Counted from the first letter of the stretch, positions 48,862 to 59,690 are shown. The stretch: 64,000 nucleotides of DNA from Lucifuga dentata (GCA_014773175.1 VXCM01002528.1:36209-100208); one strand, 5' to 3'. Translations and numbers: made by a program. Notes: generated from the letters alone by a model not told the origin.

Positions 48862-49434
48862 GGTTCCGGCGATCGTGCATGTTTGAGCCCAATATCCACA
48901 TACACATTAAGTTACTGACAACCATTTCCTAAAATATGCTACTTTAACAGTATATTTTAGAATTTCTTTCCTACCTTCCAGGCTGCCATTGGTCAGTTCA
49001 TTCCAGTACGCTATTAAAATCAACTTGAACTTGAAACACACTTGAGATAAGTAATCCATCACAACGAACAAGATGTCTGTCAAGTTTTTTGTCGAAGTAA
49101 CTTTATTTAATCAATCCAACATGGAGACAATGTATGCCTATGCCAGAAGAAGACGGCTTTTACTGAGAAATAAAAATGACCATGCCTTCTATCTATCTAT
49201 CTTTATCTATCTTCTATCTATCTTCTATCATGCATAGAATGTGAAAATGAATTTTAAGGTGGGTGTATCCTCTCAAAAGCTGATTTTGAAAGATGAGGGA
49301 ATTTGAAAAAATAACAGGAAAACTAAAATACGTTTTTATGTTTTCGAAATTGGTTGTCAGTGATGTAACATGTATGTAGGTAGTACTGCATGTATTGGAC
49401 TCAAGCATGCTCAATCGCTGGTATGGTCCTTTAA
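48862..49434 (+). mobile_element. TTAA-type MITE family, copy B
   Basis: Begins GGTTCCGGCGATCGTGCATG and ends CTCAATCGCTGGTATGGTCC followed by TTTAA, so the ends are inverted repeats. The interior aligns well with copy A: GTTACTGACAACCATTTCC, CCTACCTTCCAGGCTG, CAGTTCATTCCAGTACGCTA, then TTAAAATCAACTTGAACTTG. A CTAT array (49187-49228) has grown inside it. Non-autonomous. Confidence 0.82.
49187..49228. repeat. (CTAT)n array within MITE copy B
   Basis: CTAT units interrupted by CTTTAT and CTTCTAT variants. Absent from copy A, so it arose after insertion. Confidence 0.88.
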
Positions 49435-49779
49435 CATTTTAACAACATACTGTATGATAAGTACCATGTGTATAAATGACCATGGTCAGGTGCATTGTTC
49501 AACGTGTGATCAATATTTGGTCTGTAAGTAACTTACAACCTCATTCCAATTTTAATTTTAAATAGGTTTAATTATTAACAAATCATTCTATTTGTATTTG
49601 GCTCCTATTCTTCCTCTTGCTCTTCGAAATAAAAGCAGGAGAAAAATAAATCCATAAGAAACATCAGTAAACTTGTGAAATTTGTATCAGTGAAAGGAGG
49701 TGAATGTTGTTCACATTTTTTTTTTTTTAATGTATGTGTTTGGTATATTTTATGAAGTATTAGCTGTCTTTATATTTTT

Positions 49780-49990
49780 GGCCAGGAGCCTATAGTCTTG
49801 TGAGATGAGTCGCATTAGTTGATCACACTGTGAGAAATGTTTTGCATCATTCTCTTCCTTCCCATCATCTTCGGGAGCCTGATCCAAGTGGGAATGACAT
49901 GAACAAGACACAGTTAAAACAGCGACAGAGTAGCTGCGATGGCTGTTCTGTTATATCTTCTGTTACTTTAAAAGGAGGGTGTAATTGCAT
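49780..49990. promoter_or_regulatory. Candidate conserved non-coding element
   Basis: Unique sequence with GAGTCGCATTAGTTGATCAC and GGGTGTAATTGCATTTAAAAG. No frame, no repeat. Conservation untested. Confidence 0.23.
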
Positions 49991-49999
49991 TTAAAAGCA

Positions 50000-50450
50000 G
50001 CACTTTTTGTCAGTAAGAAGGTGTTTTAGTTCTTTATGCTGACAGATTTGACCAGTTCCACTGACTGTGAAAGAAAAAAGGAGCAGAATGAATAGTTGAA
50101 GGAGATGATGGCAGAACAAAAATGAAACTATAGCAAACTAGGTGTAACTGCCATGCAGAGTAGATGCTCAGATATTAAAAATACAAAACTGTGGATAGAT
50201 TCACATCACATATAGACGATAAACGTTGCTGTCGTGTTTGGCTCATCAAAGTTATATCTGGTGGACACAACATCATCGTCACCTCAAAAAAAGTGAAATA
50301 AAATGAAAAGGAGAAAAGGAAAGAGAAGGCAAAAGAAAAAGAATACTGAAGGAGAAAAAAGAAAAAACGGGAAGAAAGACTGATAAATAAATATAAATAA
50401 AATAAATAAAGGGAGAATCACGTGAGTAGCAAGGACAACAGTTTGTGAGA
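50000..50450. other. Non-coding DNA, purine-rich
   Basis: Mixed, then A/G-rich with an AATA-type run at about 50385-50410. Confidence 0.5.
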
Positions 50451-50653
50451 AGAAAAAGTGGAGGAGGAGGGATAGGAGATGGAGTGGTAGAGGACAGAGT
50501 ATGGATAGAGAGCGGAGGGAGGACAGGAGCAGGATCGAGGAAGGAGGAGGAGGTGGAGGAGTAGGAGGTGGTGGCAGGGCGTGTTTCTATGTGTAAGCGT
50601 TTCCTTCAGCCAAGGTGATTGAGCACCTCTGCCCTGAACTCTGGGTAATGAGC

Positions 50654-50655
<2 letters not shown>

Positions 50656-50694
<39 letters not shown>

Positions 50695-50703
50695 GAGAGA
50701 GAA
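50656..50703. repeat. (GA)n microsatellite
   Basis: GA array with one CAGA interruption. Confidence 0.95.
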
Positions 50704-50865
50704 GGAAAACTTCTGCCCTGGAAACTTCCCAAATTATTTAGAGGCTTATGGTGGCGGGAAAAAATTACAATATGCACAATCCACCTTCTCGTTACGGGAT
50801 GAAAAATAATGAAATTCTTTGTGACAGCCCTTCCAACCCCTGGCTGTATAATGATTTTTTCTCCC
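50704..50865. promoter_or_regulatory. Candidate conserved non-coding element
   Basis: A sharply bounded block of complex sequence between a GA and a CT array: AACTTCCCAAATTATTTAGA, GGCGGGAAAAAATTACAATA, ATGAAAAATAATGAAATTC. Microsatellites flanking an otherwise clean island suggest constraint on the island; this is inference. Confidence 0.33.
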
Positions 50866-50896
50866 CCCTTTCCATCCTCCATCCTAGATCTGAGCA

Positions 50897-50899
<3 letters not shown>

Positions 50900-50934
<35 letters not shown>
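50900..50934. repeat. (CT)n microsatellite
   Basis: About 17 CT units. Confidence 0.96.
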
Positions 50935-50936
<2 letters not shown>

Positions 50937-50974
50937 CTCGCTCTCTGCCTGTAGTATCTGGGTACATCTGTTTT

Positions 50975-51148
50975 GCATGAGATGCATAAAATGACAGGAC
51001 TTAGACAGCCAGTGCATCTAGTGACAAAGATTACTGTCAGCCACCTTCGCCAGTTAATACATCATTGCCACTGGTCCGTTCCTTGCCTCTGTCTCCTAGC
51101 GACAGCCTATCCCTCGGCGAAGCCCGGGCCATGTGATGAACCCCTCCG
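50975..51148. promoter_or_regulatory. Candidate conserved non-coding element
   Basis: Complex unique sequence continuing the block beyond the CT array (GATGCATAAAATGACAGGAC, CCAGTTAATACATCATTGCC, CCTCGGCGAAGCCCGGGCC). It stops at an N plus A tract. Confidence 0.25.
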
Positions 51149-51170
51149 NAAAAAAAAAAAAAAAAAAAAA
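51149..51170. repeat. Poly(A) tract with N scar (51149)
   Basis: The N lies at the left edge of an A homopolymer, so sequence may be missing here. Confidence 0.85.
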
Positions 51171-51189
51171 ATGGTATTTTCAACTTTAC

Positions 51190-52060
51190 ATTTTTATTGT
51201 ATTACCATAAAATATTGGTGAGGGCACAGCATCAGCATTCATATCTGAGGAATTTGATTCTGTTGGTGATTATGCTGCGTTTATACTTGTTAATCTGCAG
51301 ATGCATAAGAGGGAAGGAAGTGGAGGCAGAGGTTGGGCAGACAATAATATTTGCTTTTGGATATTAGCTTTTTCCGCCATTAGATAAAGGAAAAAGGAAC
51401 TTGCATTGGCACAAGGCAGAGCGACTGTCTGTATAACCTCTTAACATGCAAATGGTACACACATTATCTAGTATTCCATTGGTTAAAAAATGGCTGCTTT
51501 GCTTTGGTAAGTTTGATGAAACTGCCAATGATGGAACCCTGATACTGCAGGTCAAGGCTGTTTTTGTCACAGTTTATTCTGGTTTGTGCTTTTTTGAAAA
51601 TGAGCACAATGGTGAAAACAGATTTTTGGACTGAAGCTATTGATACTAATATTTGGTGGCAATATTTAGTGTCTTCAAATTTGACCATTTGCATGGGAAT
51701 CATTCAACTTCTGACACAGTAATTACAAAAAAAAAAAAATCAATCAAATCAAATGATTGTAAACTGTAAAATAACTGGAGTCTAATCTAAACATGACATT
51801 AGAAAGTTCATACTGAGGTGCTGTCAGTGTAGTATTAATCAATTCTACAATAAATATATATTCCACCAAACTACATAATATCCATCATTTTAGGTTTGGA
51901 GCACTGATTCGTTTAAAATCAAAATGATGATGTCATCTGAATTTCTCCGATTCTGATGTTATTTTCTTGCATTCTGGGGGTAAAACAACACAAACATCTG
52001 ACAATATGACACAATCTGATACAACAACAGAGACTACAGTCTCAAAAATCAGCACAGATA
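51190..52060. other. Unique non-coding DNA
   Basis: AT-rich, no gene recognised. Confidence 0.4.
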
Positions 52061-52061
52061 T

Positions 52062-52064
<3 letters not shown>

Positions 52065-52092
<28 letters not shown>
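52065..52092. repeat. Poly(T) tract
   Basis: Twenty-eight consecutive T bases. Confidence 0.95.
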
Positions 52093-52312
52093 GGACACAG
52101 AAGCATTAGCAAGCTTACAAAGTTAGGAAATTATTTTGACAAAACTTGATGGAAGGCTGGATCGTGGCCCAGGAATGAACCCATTAACTCATTTGGTGCT
52201 TATCCACATGCTGGGGTGGATCAAGTAATATTTAAATGATCTTAGCATTACCAGGCAGGGCTTTTTTCAATATGTATGTCAATTTCTTCAAAAATAATAC
52301 ATCATTCTCATT

Positions 52313-52337
52313 GAAAAATAAATAAATAAATAAATAA
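52313..52337. repeat. (AAAT)n microsatellite
   Basis: About six AAAT units. Confidence 0.9.
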
Positions 52338-52659
52338 AAATCAGGCATATTTATTCGATGATAGATTATTAATAGATGTAGTTTTGGTCTTGATACAGCT
52401 ACATTTTAAACTGTTTCTTACGACAACTAAAGCAATTAAGTCCTATTATCGTTATAATCATACCTTTCTGGATATGCCTAAGGCCAATTTTGTCTAAGCT
52501 TATTTGGCCTTTGTGGATGTATGAGTTCTAATGAATGCCCTTCCAGTTTTAGTCATATCAGTTATGTTTTATAAAATCACTGCTTTTCATTGCCACAGTC
52601 TTGTTTGTGCTGCCACAATGTAACATTTTTATAGGATTTAATTCATGAACAGCATTATT

Positions 52660-52795
52660 TTCCCCTTTTAGGAGGTTTAAATAGTTTAAATAGCAAATGG
52701 GCTCTCATTTAAATTACCTGCCTGGCTTATTATTACTACCAGCCTGTATTATCAGAATAGCACGCACACAAACACTCATTACTGATGTCTGACAC
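52660..52795. promoter_or_regulatory. Candidate conserved non-coding element
   Basis: Contains TTTAAATAGTTTAAATAGC, CATTTAAATTACCTGCCTGG and TTATTATTACTACCAGCC. Unique, stop-rich, no repeat. Regulatory role inferred. Confidence 0.28.
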
Positions 52796-53019
52796 TTAGA
52801 GTGAAAGAAAATCACCTTTTCTCTCACTTTGTGCTTCTTTATATTCATTTGTTTTTTCTTTTCTAACGCATTTGTGCTGTCTTGTATTTATTGACTCCTG
52901 CTGCTTTCCCCTTGTCTTTGTTTTTACTTTTTCCTTCTCTCATCCCTCTCTTTTTTCATCCGCTCCCCCCACCTCCACTGACATTGTAATGTTACTGCAC
53001 ATGACTTTATCTCGCCTGA

Positions 53020-53275
53020 AAAGGTGAAGCCATGAATGATCTCTCCAATTTAAAAGCACTCAACCCTCACGCCGCCTGAAATGAATATTTTGCATATATT
53101 CATGCAACAATGATTCAATTTGAGGATATTATTTGCAAACAGCGGCAGAATTCGCTGCAGCATTAATAACGGGGCGCCAGGCCGATATCAGTGGGATGAA
53201 AAATGTATTTATTCTGACATGTTTAGAATGAAACAGTGCGATTAATTAAAAAGTAAACAATAAAGAGAAGAGTGA
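53020..53275. promoter_or_regulatory. Candidate conserved non-coding element, motif-dense
   Basis: About 250 bases of unique sequence with ATTTTGCATATATTCATGCA (octamer-like), GATTCAATTTGAGG, ATTTGCAAACAGCGGCAG, CATTAATAACGGGGCGCC and GCGATTAATTAAAAAG. The mix of homeodomain and POU-type sites with GC-rich patches, and no coding frame, matches the look of vertebrate developmental enhancers. Not aligned to any other genome here. Confidence 0.38.
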
Positions 53276-53279
53276 GATG

Positions 53280-53778
53280 GTAAAAAAAAAAAAAAAAAGT
53301 TGGTGAGAAGGTTCATTGTTATTTTTATGTGTTTTTAAGGTTTGAATTGTTTGAGTAAAACCTGCTGTTTGTTTGACTGAACATGACTTCTTTAATATCT
53401 GGAATGGTCCTTTTCAGATCTATTCATTGGCATATTTAATAATTTCCAAATGATAAAGAAACATGCACCAGCATGCAAAGTCTTCTTGCACTTTTTATCT
53501 TTGGAATTAGGACAGACAGCAGATACACAAGTGTGATTTGACCACACAAATGCAGGGAAAATTCAACTTATGTCTGATAGTTCTGATTAAAAACTCAATT
53601 TCTTTGATTTTTTTTGGATTGTTTTATTATTAAAATAATCAAATATCAAAAATGAATTTCAGATACTTAAGAAATACGGCGCAGAATATCCTTTGAACAA
53701 AAAAGTAACCAGGAATTTTAAAAAAAGTCCATCAAACAAAACCTGATGGTGGTTTTAGAGTTTTAGAGTCACAGCACA
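53280..53778. other. Unique AT-rich non-coding DNA
   Basis: Begins with a short A run. No gene or repeat recognised. Confidence 0.4.
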
Positions 53779-53779
53779 G

Positions 53780-53813
<34 letters not shown>
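53779..53813. repeat. (GT)n microsatellite
   Basis: GT array with one CG near the left. Confidence 0.95.
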
Positions 53814-53978
53814 ATGTCATTATAGGACAAGTTCACAGCCATGATGGGGTGGGATGAAAAAAAAAAAAAGAAAGATTACTGATCAGCAAAATTGGTCAAT
53901 AATTTAGCTGTGGCATTTTGCCATGGAAAGATTTAATCCTACTTTTTCTCTATTGCAAGCATGGATATAGGCTTTGTG

Positions 53979-53980
<2 letters not shown>

Positions 53981-54012
<32 letters not shown>
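53981..54012. repeat. (TG)n microsatellite
   Basis: About 16 TG units. Confidence 0.96.
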
Positions 54013-54014
<2 letters not shown>

Positions 54015-54100
54015 CTTCACAGAAGTTTTCTCAGTGTGAATCAGTTTCCTGTGTCATTAGTCTAGATCCACTCTAATGATGGTCCCACTGGAGCACCACT

Positions 54101-54147
54101 TCTCTCTCTCTCTCTCTCTCTCTCTCTGTCCCTCTCTCTCTCTCTCA
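54101..54147. repeat. (CT)n microsatellite
   Basis: CT array with a GTCC interruption, followed by CA-rich sequence. Confidence 0.94.
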
Positions 54148-54507
54148 CAGACACACATACACACACACACGCGCACCCAAATCCTCCCTACGTTGAGTGC
54201 CGCAGATATGAGAGGCTGTGGTTGCATATGCGAGCATATGTATGTAAATTCTCTCATTTATGGCATTATCTGGAGGAGGCATTGTCTCTCCAACATAATG
54301 TATGACTGCCAGCGAAACATGAAAGAGACAGAGAGAAAGAGAGATGCTCACATGCATGCAGAGAACCGATATGCCATAACATATAATGACAGTTTCCACA
54401 TGTGGAAGAAGAAACAGGGAGCCAAATGAAAAAGAAAATTAGACAGAAGGAGAGTATGAAATAGTGAGATGGAGGTTTTGAGAGATTAGAGAAAAAGAAA
54501 GGAAATT

Positions 54508-54509
<2 letters not shown>

Positions 54510-54554
<45 letters not shown>
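54510..54554. repeat. (GA)n microsatellite
   Basis: About 22 GA units. Confidence 0.96.
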
Positions 54555-54556
<2 letters not shown>

Positions 54557-54679
54557 GAGTGAAAATGAGGGATAGAGAGCAAATATAAGCTTTAACAGAG
54601 ATTAATCTTTTAAGGTTAAACACTGATATTTTCCAATTAAAGATTACAAGAATGTGTTTTTCATGACAAGAGCATAGAA

Positions 54680-54840
54680 GAGCATACGTTTTGCACTCGT
54701 TTATGACTATGACATTAACATGATCATGTAAGACGTGGGCAACTCTGATTGGAGAAGATCTGATTTTTAATCAAAGGCCAAAGGTGTATTAGCACAGATT
54801 AATATGTTGTCTAATAGGTCACGTGATAGAGGCAAACAGG
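54680..54840. promoter_or_regulatory. Candidate conserved non-coding element
   Basis: Unique block with GACATTAACATGATCATG, CTGATTTTTAATCAAAGG (inverted ATTTTTAAT), ACAGATTAATATGTTG and a perfect E-box in GGTCACGTGATAG. Motifs are seen; function is inferred. Confidence 0.3.
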
Positions 54841-54872
54841 AGAAAAGAAAGAGTGTACTTTAGTTGTGACCC

Positions 54873-54898
54873 TGTGTGTGTGTGTGTGTGTGTGTGTA
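54873..54898. repeat. (TG)n microsatellite
   Basis: About 13 TG units. Confidence 0.95.
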
Positions 54899-55018
54899 TT
54901 GTTGGCTGAATAAAGAGAAAGACGTCTTCCTTTGAAAAATAGCCAGGTGGGGGAATATGACTACCTCAGCCTTTTGGAACATCCCGAAGAGACAGAGAAA
55001 GCAAAAGAAAGACAGCAA

Positions 55019-55051
55019 GAGAGCGAGAGCGAGAGAGAGAGAGAGAGAGAG
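55019..55051. repeat. (GA)n microsatellite
   Basis: GA array with two GCGA variants at the left. Confidence 0.94.
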
Positions 55052-55059
55052 TAGTGTAC

Positions 55060-56250
55060 TCTACTGTATTTGTGTTCACTCACAAAAGCAGACTCACAGA
55101 TTGAAAATCAAAGAGTCGCAGCAATGTCTGATGTGCCTCTTTCCTGAAATAAAATGATTTGTATAGTCACATTTGAAATATAAACTTTTTGTTTTTTTGT
55201 TTTTTGAAAAGGAACATTTTGCATACAGCTCTCGAACAAAAACATGATGATCAAATGACTGCATTTAGAAAAAGAAAATATAGGAGAGGGAGCAAAGACA
55301 GAAAGAATAGTGAAAATGAAGAGGTGAGTAAGTGGAGAGAGAGAGCAGTAGTAAGCCTGAGGGAAGCATTGACCTCTGACTGCCACAGCCATACAGCTTT
55401 ATAAAAGGAACGTAGGGGAAAATTACCATTCTACTGTACCTGAACATCTATGAATGTGTGTAATCATGTTCTGAAGTAACTCTGGTTTTCATAACACAGC
55501 TTTCATACAGATACACTTTGTAACTTCAATTATTGGGGTTTTCCTGGGTTTTCCTGTAAGTTGAGGTGTTACTTGTGACGTTTAATGCATTGGTACAAAT
55601 AAATGCACATGCATGTACACATACACTGAGCTAATAAAATCCTTGTAACAGAAAAGAGCAAAGTCCTACCAAAGGTTAAAACAAGTCAGAAACAAGTTAT
55701 CTAAATCTTTTGAAAAGTTATACTGTGACTAAGGACAAAATATGGAGTGAGACGTATATACAGCTGGAATTAAATTTCCATAATTCATGGAGTGTACAAC
55801 TTGTTGCATATTTGGTTTATGATGGGAACACGGCAGATGAGGAAATGCATGTGCAAAATATGCAACTGTAAGCCAATGAATCTTTTAACTGCTCAAAGTG
55901 TTATTGTGCATGTGAAAAAAAAAGTTTTTGAAAGTCAAATCTTGTGTCTTAAACATAAATGTCCATTGTAATACGTCAAATTGTATCCATTTGGGGGATT
56001 AGCATACCATAATACAGCATTTTCAATGTGTTTTCATACCACGTTGTTTTAGAAATGTTGCTTGAAAAGCTTGGTGGTTTTCTGTGAACTTGTTTGACTA
56101 TGAGAACACAGATTCTGGTCTTTTGTCAAAGAAAATGTGTCATCAGTGAAGAAAAAACAGTCTTCATTTGGTTTTTTGTCAATGACTTGTGGACTGCTTG
56201 ACATTTTAACAAGTGATATGTAACTGAATTAAGAAATATTCTAACTATCT
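55060..56250. other. Unique non-coding DNA
   Basis: AT-rich, no supported gene. Confidence 0.4.
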
Positions 56251-56254
56251 ACTG

Positions 56255-56920
56255 ACTGGGACCAAAGCAGATAGATCATAAATTTGGAAACTAACTCAAG
56301 AAGAAACTCTGATTATGAGTCTGACCTCTATGGTTTGTTTTGAACCTTATCACACCAGCTTGGTTTAGAACATCTATTTTAGTACAAGTGTGGTTTTCCA
56401 CATTATTTGGGTTTGTTTGCATACGAGAACAGCAATCGAGCCAAGATCTGTTGAGGGGGATTGCTTGCTACATTTCCGACCAGTTATTTGCCCTTTGTAT
56501 ATGGTTATGATCCAGTTATTACCTCATTGTCCAACTAAAGGAAGTACTGTGTATTATAGGTTAAACACGCTGTGAATTTGGGGTTGTAGACATTTTCCCT
56601 TAGAAGACAACAGCCAAATTTCTAACCAAAAAGGAAACAACTGCTTCCATGTGGCTTTTGTTCATTCATTATGGCCCACTTGATCTTCTGATTTAGACCA
56701 AAGCGATGGAAGTATCAGCTTGAAAACAGCATTACGTAGAAACTCTGATTCCGTCTTTAGCAGTTTTCATGTTGTTTTGGCTCATTTTGCCAAATGTGAT
56801 CACAGCAAAAGGACTGCTGGTCGAGTGTGAAATCTCCTCAAAACCAAACCTGATGCTCGAAAACTGGAGTACAGACTATTGCACTACTAAAACAGAAACC
56901 CTGATTTGTGTTTGCACAGT
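56255..56920. repeat. Possible ancient ~436-bp tandem duplication
   Basis: GACCAAAGC followed some 40 bases later by AGAAACTCTGATT occurs near 56258/56304 and again near 56697/56738. A related AGAAACCCTGATT lies at 56898. Spacing of about 435-440 bases suggests two diverged copies, but most intervening sequence is not clearly alignable by eye. Confidence 0.3.
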
Positions 56921-57099
56921 TTTACTTCTTTACTTTCTATTCATTTACTTGCTCTGTGGGCTTGTGCTCCAGGTTCTTATTCCCTGGAATGAGTGCACAG
57001 AAAGGGCATGCCAGCCTGACGTGTTTGCCAGTGTTTACCACAGTGCATGGCATAACGCGCAGTTTGGACTGTCATTCATACTTACACTGTAAATATGGG

Positions 57100-57195
57100 G
57101 AGCAGTGTAGTGGAAGAGATCTGAAAATTACTCCGCCTCGTGCCTCAGTGACGAAATTAATAAACAGAGGCATGGGAGCGGAACAGGTTTTGACA
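57100..57195. promoter_or_regulatory. Candidate conserved non-coding element
   Basis: Unique sequence (GAAAATTACTCCGCCTCGTG, CGAAATTAATAAACAGAGG) ending at a CT array. Probably one unit with the block at 57300-57600. Confidence 0.27.
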
Positions 57196-57202
57196 ATGCT
57201 AG

Positions 57203-57295
57203 TCTCTCTCTCTCTCTCTCTCTCGTCATATCCCTTTCTTCTCAGTCCTGCTGTCCTATTTTCTTCTCTCTCTCTCTCTCTCTCCCTCTCTCTCT
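57203..57295. repeat. Two (CT)n arrays
   Basis: CT 57203-57224 and 57265-57295, separated by pyrimidine-rich unique sequence. Confidence 0.93.
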
Positions 57296-57299
57296 TGAC

Positions 57300-57620
57300 T
57301 CTGGCCTAATAAGGCTCAATTACATGAGGTTCTTTCATTCATTATAGGCATGGGCCCCGGCCTCTCTTTGTGAACTCCTAATAAATACTAACGCAGAGAA
57401 ATAGCCAGGGCCCGGGCTTACTTATGAACCCGTTAATAACCGGGTGCTGCTGCCATGATGAAAACAGTTTTCTCAGCAGCCTGTCTGGTCGCCACGCAAA
57501 CACAAACACACAATGGAGAGAAAAAGAGGGGGCTAGTGCTCTAGTTAGCCTCTGAGACAATTTTTCGGTGAACGACAAGCACCGGCAATTAGCGCATCCA
57601 CAGCGCTGGGGTAACCCTAT
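57300..57620. promoter_or_regulatory. Candidate conserved non-coding element
   Basis: Complex GC-balanced sequence with CTCAATTACATGAGG, GCATGGGCCCCGGCC, CCTAATAAATACTAACGC, CCCGTTAATAACCGGGTG (inverted CCCGTTA/TAACCGGG) and GGCAATTAGCGCATCC. Unlike neighbouring repeats and without a frame. Confidence 0.33.
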
Positions 57621-58229
57621 ACGTCTTTGTCTGTTTCAATCACTGGGAGACGCCACTAGAGGTAAGAATTAGACCTGAGGATGCCATCAATTTCCCTTAA
57701 CCTGTTTTATATTGCTCAGTGTAGGTGAATGCATGATAGATTGTTTTTGTCAGCCTATTAAAAGTGACGCCGGATGTTTTAACGGCAAAGATTGGAAGAA
57801 ACCAGTTGGGTCTAGAGGTGGTGGTGGATCAACTGTGGTTCGAAAATGTGTGCGTGCGTGTTTGTGTTTGCTCATGCAGCTGTGATTGTCTGTCTATGTC
57901 TCTGGGTAGCAAAAACATGACCATTGTCAGGATTTATGTCCCTGTCTTTCATTTTCGCTCCCATGATTTCTTGATATCTAATGCAAATCACACTGCATAC
58001 CATATCACAAAAGACTTTCAGTATGCCTCTGTCCATAACATCACCACCAGATACACACCCTGCCTCTCCACACAACAGCTCAATCTGCCCTCCCACAGTC
58101 TGTATACTGTCATTGGGAATCAGACAGACAGGCTCTTTACGGCGGTCTTTACGACTCCGACTGAAATAACTGTATTCCCCAGTGGGAGATAGAGTGGTGA
58201 AGGAAAATGTAACTGTATACATTTACTAC

Positions 58230-58231
<2 letters not shown>

Positions 58232-58280
<49 letters not shown>
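58232..58280. repeat. (GA)n microsatellite
   Basis: About 24 GA units. Confidence 0.97.
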
Positions 58281-58282
<2 letters not shown>

Positions 58283-58329
58283 ATACACAACAGGGAGATG
58301 TTCCATAATGATTAAGCAAAAGGGTATTT

Positions 58330-58485
58330 TCATTCATAACCCTCCAATCTTTTTCCACATCTCTCTCTCTCTCTTTCTGTACCTCATATTGCTTTCTGTT
58401 TCCAGCTCTTGTCATCTGTCCATCTTCCTCTTTCTCTTTGTCCATTTCTCTTTCTCTCTCTCTCTCTTTCCCTCCATCTCTCTCA
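58330..58485. repeat. Polypyrimidine tract with CT arrays
   Basis: C/T-rich low complexity with short CT runs, ending in a CTCTCAG acceptor-like string. Confidence 0.8.
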
Positions 58486-58799
58486 GGTTTAAACCACCAA
58501 CCATGGCAGACTGTCGTCTGAGGTTGTCTTGCGAGATGAAAGATGGCATGGCGATGGCGCTCGGGGACGATCGTGCCCTCCGTGACACGCGTACACACAT
58601 ACCTACTCTCTCCTCACACACACTCATACCCACGTACATCCTGCTCTTTCATTCGCCACTGAAATGGTCCCTGCCTGGGCTAATTTACATAATACACTTC
58701 TGACACCTTTACTTTATTCATCAATCACACCCAGGCAGCTTCTCCAGGTCCAGGCTTTTGTCTGAGCATGTCTGTGGCTGTGTAAGGCTAGGCACAAAA

Positions 58800-59260
58800 G
58801 ATTAATTTTACAGCTTCTTCTTCTTCTTCTTCTTCTGCTTCTTCTTCCCTCTCTTTCTCGTTTCATCCTCTTCGTACCCCCATCATCATTGTCCTCCTCC
58901 TCTTTCATTCGTCCCTCTCTTTCATTTCAGAGATACAAAGCCTACAGAATGACAGCATCCAGATAATGAAAACAACAATGCAAGCATTTTTTTCTCCTTT
59001 AACACTGGCAGGTCACATTCCTAGATTTTCTCAACAGTGTATTATTCCTCTCTCTTTCCCTCTCTTACTCCCTCCCACTGTCTCTCTATCTTCCTGTCTC
59101 CTTCATCCTTTTCCTCATCTACATCTTGACCATCTGTTTGTGGTTCATCTTCCTCCTCTTTCTATCATCTGCGTCATCCCTCCATACTGTACTAGGGCCA
59201 ACCAGGAACAGATTCCCTGTCAGTCCTCATCCTGCTCTCCTCCACCTGTCCAATACAAGG
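58800..59260. repeat. Pyrimidine-rich tract with (CTT)n
   Basis: A run of CTT units (58817-58836) and long C/T-rich stretches. The deduced Ser/Leu/Pro-rich frames are not genes. Confidence 0.7.
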
Positions 59261-59384
59261 TGGGTTTTTCTCTTTTACATTTGCTCTTAGAATTAAAAAA
59301 CAAAAAATGGAAATCAAAACCAATGCACTCTGGTGGATGGAGTCTGAAGTTTTAATCCCATGAAAAAAAGAGAGAAGAAAATAA

Positions 59385-59690
59385 ACCATTCCGTGTGATT
59401 AAAACAATAAACTCTCTGAGTTGTTTATTAGTTCCCTCCGTCATTATCGACCTGCAACCGTGCCTCACATTTCAATTACCTGAAATAAATGAAATAGGGC
59501 TTGAAAATCTCATGCTTGTTCGTCAATGGAAATGAGAGGGCAACTGTCACTCAGATAACAATTTTGAACAGATGGGTTGCCATGAGGGGCCATATCTCCC
59601 TGTCAATTAAAAATCTGAAACAGGGACTGTCATTGTCTTAACCATCATGCAAAAAGATGCATGATGGGCGTTGTTTTAGCCGAGATATAT
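59385..59690. promoter_or_regulatory. Candidate conserved non-coding element, long
   Basis: About 300 bases of unique, stop-rich sequence with GTGATTAAAACAATAAAC, TTTCAATTACCTGAAATAAA, CAGATAACAATTTTGAAC, GTCAATTAAAAATCTG and CATGCAAAAAGATGCATGAT. No repeats inside. The appearance is of a developmental enhancer; conservation is untested. Confidence 0.37.

Noticed and set aside
57764..58192. 142-residue plus-strand open frame
   Set aside because: No recognisable motif and it includes a Cys/Val run from GT-rich DNA. No splice signals in convincing positions.
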